Source of the DNA: an uncultured bacterium
GTDB taxonomy: Bacteria; Actinomycetota; Coriobacteriia; Coriobacteriales; Eggerthellaceae
Assembly: GCA_947649215.1 (NCBI GenBank)
Contig: CANSQW010000026.1
Location: 1-9,948 of the forward strand
Length of the DNA: 9,948 nucleotides
Direction: 5' to 3'
Shown here: positions 1 through 5,531 of the stretch, one piece after another
Layout: each line of letters starts with the position of its first letter
Numbering within the stretch: position 1 is the first letter of the stretch
Position numbers and translations under genes: made by a program
Notes under the pieces: generated by a model
Database searches by the model: none
Told to the model about the DNA's origin: nothing
The model's input: the letters and a program-made list of their open reading frames with translations, nothing else

Positions 1-385
1 CCTCCTCGAAGAAGAAGGCCGGCGCGTCGTCGCCCTGGTCGAAGTAGAGGTAGGGGTAGTCCGCCATGGCCTCCAGCGTCAGCTTGTCGGCATTCACCAT
101 GGGATGGCTCGCCGGCAGCGCCACGCGCGGGGTGCTGCGGATGAGCTCGTGGAACTCGAGCCCGGCGGCCTCGAGCGCCGCGCCCAGCCCCTCGGCCGTC
201 TCGGAGGTCTGGAAGATGACACCCAGGTCGCTCTTTCCCGAGGTCACGTCATCGATGACGCCCTGGGTGGTGCGGTCGTAGAGCGCGTAGTGGAACTCAT
301 CGCCGCCGGCGGCGAGCACCACCTGGGCGAAGGTCTGCACATCGAAGAGGTAGTGCTGGCCGGAGATGGAGAACGTCTTAGCCAC
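1..385 (-). CDS. Stand-alone LysR-type effector-binding domain, no HTH (3' end beyond window)
   Basis: Seen: an open frame reads from GTG (385-383) to the left edge, giving 128 residues starting VAKTFSISGQHYLFDVQTF. In-frame TAG at 400-398 is the ligase stop, so no DNA-binding helix-turn-helix can precede it. A Shine-Dalgarno-like AAAGGA (397-392) sits 6 bases before the GTG, right after the ligase stop, suggesting translational coupling. The protein begins a few residues before the first strand of a LysR substrate-binding domain. It aligns with residues of about 90-217 of the LysR protein at 1960-2889: both share ISxQHYxFxVQxF, a GDE motif, an IDDV motif, a HPxxxxxxLTxxxxxxYPxxxFxQG run and an aromatic-rich FFFEE/FYYAEE segment. 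Such domains usually span about 200 residues, so roughly 80 are missing. There is no signal peptide, so it is probably cytosolic. Inferred role: ligand sensing, or dimerising with and modulating the full-length regulator. It could instead be a remnant of a LysR gene that lost its HTH, although the intact frame and RBS argue against that. Confidence 0.8.
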   Translation of the reverse strand, partial: MAKTFSISGQHYLFDVQTFAQVVLAAGGDEFHYALYDRTTQGVIDDVTSGKSDLGVIFQTSETAEGLGAALEAAGLEFHELIRSTPRVALPASHPMVNADKLTLEAMADYPYLYFDQGDDAPAFFFEE

Positions 386-397
386 GGCGGATCCTTT

Positions 398-1738
398 CTA
401 CTTGGAAGAGGTGCGCTCGTCGACGAAGCGCGACGCCTTGTGCTCCGACGAGGTTCCGAGCCTGCCCGCATCATACACGATCACCTTGGCCGGACGCACG
501 CCGGTGTGCGTCTTGAGCGCGTTCTCAACGCGGCGCGCCACCTCGTCGTAGGGCTCCTCGGAACCCTGGGCGCGCTCGACGGACACCTCGTACTTAGTGG
601 TGAAGTCCTGGTCGTAGACGCGGATGGAGTACTCGCCAGTGAGTCCCTTCTCCGCACGGACGACGTATTCAATGTCAGTGGGGAACACGTTCACGGCGCC
701 GACGATGAACATCTCGTCCTTGCGGCCGGTGACGTGGATGCGCGCCAGGGTGCGCCCGCACTCGCACTTCTCGGTGGAGACGTAGCCGATGTCGCCGGTG
801 CGGAAGCGGATCATCGGGCGCGCCTTCTTCATGAGCGTCGTGTACACGAGCTCACCCTGCTGGCCGGGCTCGAGCACCTCGCCGGTGTTGGGGTCGACCG
901 TCTCCACGAGGATCTGGTCCTCCACGATGTGCAGGCCGTCCTTCGCCTCGCACATGGCCGCGCAGGCGCCGTAGATGTCAGACAGCCCGAAGAAGTCGAC
1001 CACCTTCGCGCCCCACAGGTTCTCGATGGCCTCGCGCGTGGACTTGATGGAGCCGCCCGGCTCGCCAGCCACGATGATGGTGTGGATGGAGAAGTCGGTG
1101 CGCGGGTCGAAGCCCTTCTCCTTCGCCTTCTCGCCCAGCTGCCACGCGTAGGACGGGCTCGTCCAGATGACGGTGGGCTGGTACTGCTTGAGCACGAACA
1201 GCAGGCGGTCGGAGGGCACGGCACCTACCCAGATGGCCAGGGCGCCCAGGCGCTGCGCGCCGATGACATCGGGACCGCCCACGTAGAGCGCGAAGTTGAG
1301 CCCGTGGACGTAGCGGTCGTTCGGGCGCATGCCGGCCTGCCAGAACAGGCGCGCCTCGGTGTCCTGCCACAGGTCGAAGTCCTCCTGGGTGAACGGGCTC
1401 ACCGTGGGAACGCCGGTCGATCCGGACGAGGTGGCCATGAACACGACCTCCTCCTCGGGCACAGAGCACATCTCGCCGAAGAAGCTGCCGACGTGCTGGG
1501 TGTCACGCTCGGTCTTCTTGTCGATGAAGGGGAACTTCTCGATGTCGGCAAGGGTCTGGATGTCCTCCGGACGCACGCCGGCCTCGTCGAAGCTGCGCTT
1601 GTAGTAGACGGTGTTCTCGTAGGCGTAGGAGACCATGGCCTTGAGGCGCTCGAGCTGCATTGCCTCCAGCTCCGGGCGCGGCATGCACTCGATCTCCGGA
1701 TCGTAGTACTTCTGATCGTAGGGGATGTCCTTGGCCAT
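398..1738 (-). CDS. Phenylacetate-CoA ligase family (PaaK-like) acyl/aryl-CoA ligase
   Basis: 446-residue adenylate-forming enzyme of the PaaK family (COG1541). Known for the family: a carboxylic acid, typically aromatic, is activated with ATP to an acyl-AMP and then transferred to coenzyme A in the cytosol. Seen: the ATP-binding P-loop SSGSTGVPT (residues 104-112), the DFFGLSDIYG motif (248-257), CEAKDGLH (263-270), the ribose-contacting Asp in FRTGDIG (312-318), CECGRT (325-330), the hinge region VTGRKDEMFIVGAVNVFP (336-353), and a C-terminal Lys (434) in EHKASRFVD where the catalytic lysine is expected. Length matches the family. The ATG at 1738-1736 is preferred because AAGGAG lies 5 bases upstream; the upstream in-frame ATG at 1825 would add 29 residues of AT-rich, non-conserved sequence. 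The gene is followed by the solo LysR sensor domain and is divergent from a LysR gene, so it is probably LysR-controlled. The substrate cannot be told from sequence; an aromatic or plant-derived acid is a guess. Confidence 0.88.
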   Translation of the reverse strand: MAKDIPYDQKYYDPEIECMPRPELEAMQLERLKAMVSYAYENTVYYKRSFDEAGVRPEDIQTLADIEKFPFIDKKTERDTQHVGSFFGEMCSVPEEEVVFMATSSGSTGVPTVSPFTQEDFDLWQDTEARLFWQAGMRPNDRYVHGLNFALYVGGPDVIGAQRLGALAIWVGAVPSDRLLFVLKQYQPTVIWTSPSYAWQLGEKAKEKGFDPRTDFSIHTIIVAGEPGGSIKSTREAIENLWGAKVVDFFGLSDIYGACAAMCEAKDGLHIVEDQILVETVDPNTGEVLEPGQQGELVYTTLMKKARPMIRFRTGDIGYVSTEKCECGRTLARIHVTGRKDEMFIVGAVNVFPTDIEYVVRAEKGLTGEYSIRVYDQDFTTKYEVSVERAQGSEEPYDEVARRVENALKTHTGVRPAKVIVYDAGRLGTSSEHKASRFVDERTSSK

Positions 1739-1820
1739 GGTGGCTCCTTCACGTTGATGCGTCAAAAACAGTAAGCTGTATGAAACCACTGATCGCATGA
1801 GCGTACAAGCGATTCGATAA

Positions 1821-1838
1821 TTCAATGTTCTGATTGAA
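1821..1838. promoter_or_regulatory. Candidate LysR operator (inverted repeat)
   Basis: TTCAAT-N6-ATTGAA is a perfect 6-bp inverted repeat with a 6-base spacer. It contains the T-N11-A spacing typical of LysR boxes on both sides (T1821/A1833 and T1826/A1838). It lies 83 bp upstream of the ligase start and 122 bp upstream of the LysR start, a usual place for a LysR protein that activates the divergent operon and represses its own gene. No binding evidence exists, so this is inference from position and symmetry. Confidence 0.4.
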
Positions 1839-1895
1839 CGATATAGGGAAAACAGATAGCCTAGTTTAGTATTATCTCGAATGGAAGAGTGTTAC

Positions 1896-1911
1896 TGTTT
1901 CACGTGAAACA
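1896..1911. other. parS site (ParB/Spo0J-binding palindrome), copy 1
   Basis: TGTTTCACGTGAAACA is a perfect 16-bp palindrome identical to the well-known bacterial parS consensus bound by ParB/Spo0J, which nucleates the chromosome partition complex and helps load SMC. It lies 48 bp upstream of the LysR start codon, probably in its promoter or 5' leader, so ParB binding could also affect that gene. An identical copy is at 2979-2994. Alternative: an operator for a local regulator, but an exact consensus match occurring twice makes parS more likely. Confidence 0.85.
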
Positions 1912-1959
1912 TTCGCCCATCGCACCAGGCGCACAGCGCGAAGATGAAGGGATGACCCC

Positions 1960-2889
1960 ATGACCTTGCAGCAACTTCGGTACCTGATCGCCATTGCGGA
2001 GCAGGGATCGATCAACGCGGCGGCGACGCAGCTATACGCGTCGCAGTCTAACCTGTCGACGGCCGTCAAGGAGCTGGAGCGTGAGCTGGGCATCACCATC
2101 TTCACGCGCAGCAACCGCGGCGTCACGCTTACCAACGACGGCACCGAGCTGCTCGGCTACGCGCGCCAGGTGGTCGAGCAGGCTGACATGCTCGAGGCCC
2201 GCTATGCCGGCGGCGACGCCCAGCTGGCCCGGCTGGCCATCTCCACGCAGCACTATTACTTCAGCGTGCAGGCCTTCATGCAGGTGGCCGACGAGTTCCA
2301 AGGCGACGAGTACGACTTCATCCTGCGCGAGTGCGCCACCGGCCAGATCATCGATGACGTGCGCTCCTTCCGCAGCGAGGCCGGCATCCTCTACGTCGAC
2401 GACTTCAACCGACGCGTGCTGGAACGAGCCTTCGCCGAGGCGAGCGTGTCGTTCTACCCGCTCTTCCGCGCGGGTGTTCACGTGTTCGTGAGCGAGCGTC
2501 ACCCCCTGGCCGGCCGCGACGTGCTGACGCCCGACGACCTGGCGCCCTATCCGCGTTACTCCTTCGAGCAGGGCACGGCCAACTCGTTCTACTACGCCGA
2601 GGAGCCGTTCAGCTACCTGCCCCACAAGAAGATCATCCGCATATCCGACCGCGGAACGCTCACCAACCTGCTCACGCATCACAATGGGTTCACACTCTCC
2701 ACCGGCGTGCTCTCCGAGGAGATGCTCTCGGGGATTGCCTCTATCCCCCTCGACACCGACGCATCGATGGAGGTGGGCTACCTCATGCACGACGAGCGCA
2801 AGCCGAGCGACCTTCTCGTCCGCTACCTCGCCGCCCTGCGGGAGATCATCGCGAAGAACCCCACCGTCACCGAGTGCCTCGCCAGCTAG
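1960..2889 (+). CDS. LysR-type transcriptional regulator
   Basis: 309-residue LysR-family regulator, full length for the family. The N-terminal winged helix-turn-helix covers residues 1-60 (LQQLRYLIAIAEQGSINAAA, then SQSNLSTAVKELERELGITIFTR), followed by the linker helix (about 60-88) and a periplasmic-binding-protein-like effector domain (about 90-300). The ATG at 1960 is preceded by GAAGGGA with 7 bases of spacing. Family knowledge: such proteins bind DNA as tetramers, sense a small ligand in the C-terminal domain, repress their own gene and activate the divergent operon. Here that operon is the CoA ligase plus the solo sensor domain, whose visible sequence resembles residues 90-217 of this protein, including ISTQHYYFSVQAF (94-106). 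The likely inducer is the ligase substrate or its CoA thioester (inference). The gene is flanked by two parS palindromes. Confidence 0.92.
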   Translation: MTLQQLRYLIAIAEQGSINAAATQLYASQSNLSTAVKELERELGITIFTRSNRGVTLTNDGTELLGYARQVVEQADMLEARYAGGDAQLARLAISTQHYYFSVQAFMQVADEFQGDEYDFILRECATGQIIDDVRSFRSEAGILYVDDFNRRVLERAFAEASVSFYPLFRAGVHVFVSERHPLAGRDVLTPDDLAPYPRYSFEQGTANSFYYAEEPFSYLPHKKIIRISDRGTLTNLLTHHNGFTLSTGVLSEEMLSGIASIPLDTDASMEVGYLMHDERKPSDLLVRYLAALREIIAKNPTVTECLAS

Positions 2890-2919
2890 CACCCGCCCCC
2901 GCGCGGCGCGCCTGATCCC

Positions 2920-2934
2920 GGCAGCCCGGCTGCC
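2920..2934 (+). terminator. Possible hairpin after the LysR gene
   Basis: GGCAGC-CCG-GCTGCC forms a 6-bp perfect stem with a 3-base loop 31 bp after the LysR stop. There is no following T-run, so it does not fit a classical intrinsic terminator. It may be a weak or factor-assisted stop, or chance in a GC-rich spacer. Confidence 0.25.
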
Positions 2935-2978
2935 CCACCAGCGGGCCCGCCCCCCCTCCCTGAAACCCCGCGTACGAA

Positions 2979-2994
2979 TGTTTCACGTGAAACA
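2979..2994. other. parS site (ParB/Spo0J-binding palindrome), copy 2
   Basis: A second perfect TGTTTCACGTGAAACA, identical to the one at 1896-1911, lies 90 bp after the LysR stop and 184 bp before the kinase start. The symmetry extends three bases further on each side (GAA left, TTC right), giving a 22-bp perfect palindrome at 2976-2997. The two copies are 1083 bp apart, one on each side of the LysR gene, both in non-coding DNA. This fits the usual clustering of parS sites in the origin-proximal part of a chromosome. Confidence 0.86.
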
Positions 2995-3046
2995 TTCACG
3001 CGCCGCCATCTCCCTCCCCCGCCCTGCAGTGAGGACGTGGGCGCGT

Positions 3047-3068
3047 GAAGTTCCCTATGGTTAACTTC
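3047..3068. promoter_or_regulatory. Inverted repeat, candidate operator of the kinase gene
   Basis: GAAGTT-N10-AACTTC is a perfect 6-bp inverted repeat whose half-site centres are 16 bp apart, about one and a half helical turns. It lies 111 bp upstream of the kinase start, where a promoter is expected. It could be bound by a dimeric regulator, possibly the response regulator of this pathway. Support is symmetry and position only. Confidence 0.3.
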
Positions 3069-3178
3069 CTTGTATCCAAACCGTTACCCATGGATCTGGT
3101 ATTTCCTGCGGCGCATCACAGCATGGCCGTGCGAAACGGTATCCTGTTTCAACATGCATCTTGGGGGAAGTGGTTACC

Positions 3179-5449
3179 ATGTCACACTCTGACGACCTGA
3201 ATCGCCGGTCGAGCGCCCGCTCCGACCTGCTCTCGCGCCTGACGGCCATTGTGCTCGCGCTCTTTCTGCTGGCCTTCTTCGGCGTCACGCTCAACAACAC
3301 TGTCGCCATCAACGGGCAGGTTCAGGCGGTGCGCGAGGGAGCGTACCCCGTATCGGTAGCCGCCGGCCGCGTCGAGACGCTGCTCGTGCAGCTGCGCACC
3401 ATCTCCGAGCGGCCCGCCTACGTGCGCACGCCGGAAGCGTCCCAGAGCCTGCGCGCCTCGTTCCAGGGGATCGACGCAGGCCTCTCCACCCAGCTCTCGT
3501 TCATCGCCGAGAACCACAGCAGCGACCCCGAGGCCGCCACGGCGCTGACCACGGGCTACGACCAGCTGGCATCCAACGTTCGCTACTACATAGGCATGGT
3601 CACCAACCCCGCCATCTCCGACGCCGCCGTTCGCGAGTACGCCGAGGGGAACATCTACCCCCTCATCGACGACCTGCTGGCCATCGACATCGAGATCCTC
3701 GACGAATCCACCGATGCCGCCGACACCATGTACACCACGGTCACCGCCGCCGGCCATCAGACGCTCATCGTGTCCTGCGTGCTCATGGCCGCCGTCGTGT
3801 TCTCCCTCACCGTGTACCTCACCATCCTGCGCCGTAAGTCCGACCGCGAAAACCAGCTGCGCGCAAGCCTCGAGGAAGCGCTCGTCCTGGCCCAGAGCGC
3901 CAACGCCGCCAAGTCCACGTTCCTCTCGAACATGTCGCACGACATCCGCACGCCCATGAACGCCATCGTGGGCCTCACCGCCATCGCGCACTCCCATATC
4001 GATGATCCTATCCGCGTGAAGGAGTGCCTCTCGCGCATCACCACATCATCGAAGCACCTGCTCGGGCTCATCAACGACGTGCTTGACATGGGGAAGATCG
4101 AAAGCGGGAAGATGTCACTCAACGAGGAGCCGTTCTCCTTCCCCGACCTCATCGGCGAGTTCGTCACCATCGTGCAGCCGCAGGCCCGCGCGAAGAAGCT
4201 GTGCTTCGACGTGGTCATCGGCAACATCGAGCGCGAGATGGTCATCGGCGACACGATGCGTATCAACCAGGTGCTCATGAACCTGGCGGGCAACGCGGTG
4301 AAGTACACCGAGGAAGGCGACGCCGTGCGCATCTCCGTGTCCGAGGAGCCGTCGCTGCGATCCGGCTTCAACAACTACCGCTTCGTCGTCCACGACACCG
4401 GCATCGGCATGGACGCGGAGTTCCTCGAGCGCATCTTCGACCCCTTCGAGCGCGAGGGCAACGACAAGACGCCCTTCATCGAGGGCACGGGACTCGGCAT
4501 GGCCATCACGAAGAACATCGTCGACCTCATGGGCGGCACCATCACGGTGGAAAGCCAGCCGGGCGTAGGATCCACCTTCACCGTGATCGTCCCGCTGCGC
4601 CCCTACGACGAAGCCGCCGAGGAGCTGGACGTCAGCTGCCTTGAGGGAATCCGCGTGCTGGTGGTGGACGACGACCGCGACGTGCTGGAGAACACGCAGG
4701 CCGTCCTCGATGGCTTCGGCATGCGCGGCGACTGCTCCGCGTCAGGCGTCGAGGCCGTAGCCCTCACCACCCAGGCCCACGCGTCCGGGGACGGCTACGA
4801 GGCCATCATCGTCGACTGGATCATGCCGGGGATGGATGGCCTGGAAACCATCCGCCAGATACGCGCCGAGGTGGGCGACGCCACGCCTATCGTGCTGGTA
4901 AGCGCCTACGACTGGACCGAGATAGAGGATGAGGCGTCGCAGGCCGGCGTCTCGGCCTTCGTCTCGAAGCCCCTGTTCCGCTCGCGGCTGTACCATGTGC
5001 TGCGCGCCGTCTGCGTAGACGGCGTCGTGGAGGAGGCCGCGCATGGCAGCCTGTCCAAGCACCCCGTATCAGGTCGCGTGCTGCTCGTGGAAGACAACGA
5101 GCTCAATCGCGAGATAGCCACCGAGCTCATCGAGCAGCTGGGCGCGGAGGTCGAGTGCGCCTGCGACGGCGAGGAAGCCGTGGCCATGACGCGCGATGCG
5201 GAGGAGGGGCGCTATCAGCTGATCTTCATGGACTGGCAGATGCCGCGCCTGGATGGCATCGAGGCAACCCGCGCCATCATCGCCCACGAGCAGCAGACGG
5301 GTCGTCCCCACGTGCCCATCGTCGCCATGACGGCCAACGCTTTCAATGAGGATCGCCGCCGCGCGCTGGAGGCGGGCATGGACGGCTTCATGGCGAAGCC
5401 CATCAACCTGTCCGAGCTTGAGCACAACCTGCGCACGTACCTGGATTAG
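3179..5449 (+). CDS. Membrane hybrid sensor histidine kinase with two receiver domains
   Basis: 756 residues counted from ATG 3179, chosen because GGGGGAAG lies 8 bases upstream; TTG at 3161 would add six residues. Domains in order: TM1 (about 20-40); an extracytoplasmic, mostly helical sensor region (about 42-194) resembling a four-helix bundle; TM2 (about 196-217); a short coiled linker; HisKA with H-box SHDIRTPMNAI, phospho-acceptor His254; HATPase with N-box NQVLMNLAGNAVKY (363-376), G1 DTGIGM (406-411), F-box FDPFERE (420-426) and G2 GTGLGMA (436-442). Next is receiver 1 (about 490-612; acidic DDD 497-499, Asp546, Ser575, Lys597) and receiver 2 (about 631-755; EDN 638-640, Asp685, Thr718, Lys740). 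Both receivers keep their key residues and look active. Known logic: a signal outside the cell drives His autophosphorylation and then transfer to Asp. No HPt or DNA-binding output is fused or encoded nearby, so the downstream partner must be elsewhere. The ligand is unknown. Confidence 0.93.
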   Translation: MSHSDDLNRRSSARSDLLSRLTAIVLALFLLAFFGVTLNNTVAINGQVQAVREGAYPVSVAAGRVETLLVQLRTISERPAYVRTPEASQSLRASFQGIDAGLSTQLSFIAENHSSDPEAATALTTGYDQLASNVRYYIGMVTNPAISDAAVREYAEGNIYPLIDDLLAIDIEILDESTDAADTMYTTVTAAGHQTLIVSCVLMAAVVFSLTVYLTILRRKSDRENQLRASLEEALVLAQSANAAKSTFLSNMSHDIRTPMNAIVGLTAIAHSHIDDPIRVKECLSRITTSSKHLLGLINDVLDMGKIESGKMSLNEEPFSFPDLIGEFVTIVQPQARAKKLCFDVVIGNIEREMVIGDTMRINQVLMNLAGNAVKYTEEGDAVRISVSEEPSLRSGFNNYRFVVHDTGIGMDAEFLERIFDPFEREGNDKTPFIEGTGLGMAITKNIVDLMGGTITVESQPGVGSTFTVIVPLRPYDEAAEELDVSCLEGIRVLVVDDDRDVLENTQAVLDGFGMRGDCSASGVEAVALTTQAHASGDGYEAIIVDWIMPGMDGLETIRQIRAEVGDATPIVLVSAYDWTEIEDEASQAGVSAFVSKPLFRSRLYHVLRAVCVDGVVEEAAHGSLSKHPVSGRVLLVEDNELNREIATELIEQLGAEVECACDGEEAVAMTRDAEEGRYQLIFMDWQMPRLDGIEATRAIIAHEQQTGRPHVPIVAMTANAFNEDRRRALEAGMDGFMAKPINLSELEHNLRTYLD

Positions 5450-5477
5450 CCACGCCGTCGGCAGACGCCGGGGAATA

Positions 5478-5513
5478 CGAAGGGGCCCGCGACTTCAGCC
5501 GCGGGCCCCTTCG
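5478..5513. terminator. Bidirectional hairpin terminator between convergent genes
   Basis: A 13-bp perfect stem has arms at 5478-5490 (CGAAGGGGCCCGC) and 5501-5513 (GCGGGCCCCTTCG), with a 10-base loop that closes by one more G-C pair. It sits in the 82-bp gap between the kinase stop (5449) and the convergent M28-like gene stop (5532). There is no clean T-run on either side, as is common in high-GC genomes. Position and stability make termination of both converging transcripts the likely role. Confidence 0.8.
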
Positions 5514-5531
5514 CTCTGCAAGCGCTTATCG

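Larger units (their letters stand above)
1739..1959. promoter_or_regulatory. Divergent promoter region between CoA ligase and LysR gene
   Basis: This 221-bp gap separates two divergently transcribed genes and is clearly more AT-rich than its surroundings, mainly from 1760 to 1900. It should hold a promoter in each direction. A possible -10 element for the LysR gene is TATTAT at 1870-1875, without a convincing -35 match. On the minus strand TTGTAC (1808-1803), 17 bases before TTTCAT, is a weak candidate for the ligase. The region also contains an inverted repeat (1821-1838) and a perfect parS palindrome (1896-1911), listed separately. No ORF with a plausible ribosome site is seen here. The assignment as a regulatory region is firm from the gene layout; the individual promoter elements are tentative. 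Confidence 0.6.
2890..3178. promoter_or_regulatory. Intergenic region upstream of the hybrid kinase
   Basis: This 289-bp gap lies between the LysR stop and the kinase start, both on the plus strand. Its first part (2890-2970) is very C/G-rich and holds one small hairpin. The middle holds the second parS palindrome. The second half (3045-3178) is less GC-rich, carries an inverted repeat at 3047-3068, and probably contains the kinase promoter, though I see no confident -35/-10 pair. A short dyad GAAAC-N8-GTTTC (3133-3150) is also present. No credible small ORF or RNA gene is visible. Confidence 0.5.

Noticed and set aside
104..1774. Long plus-strand open frame (556 codons) opposite the CoA ligase
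   Set aside because: It is the antisense of a clearly conserved enzyme. Its product is His/Leu/Val/Arg-rich without domain motifs, typical of mirror frames in GC-rich DNA, and it lacks a ribosome site.
1792..1813. ATCGC-N12-GCGAT dyad in the divergent gap
   Set aside because: Only five pairs with a long spacer; much weaker than the 1821-1838 dyad and easily chance.
1739..1825. Upstream ATG (1825) as start of the CoA ligase
   Set aside because: The extra 29 codons lie in AT-rich promoter DNA and do not resemble the family; the ATG at 1738 has a good AAGGAG site.
2473..2486. TTCACGTG core within the LysR coding region resembling a third parS
   Set aside because: Only the left half and core match; the right half (TTCG) deviates from GAAACA, so it is unlikely to be a functional parS.
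2032..2892. Minus-strand open frame (286 codons) opposite the LysR gene
   Set aside because: Antisense shadow of a well-recognised LysR regulator.
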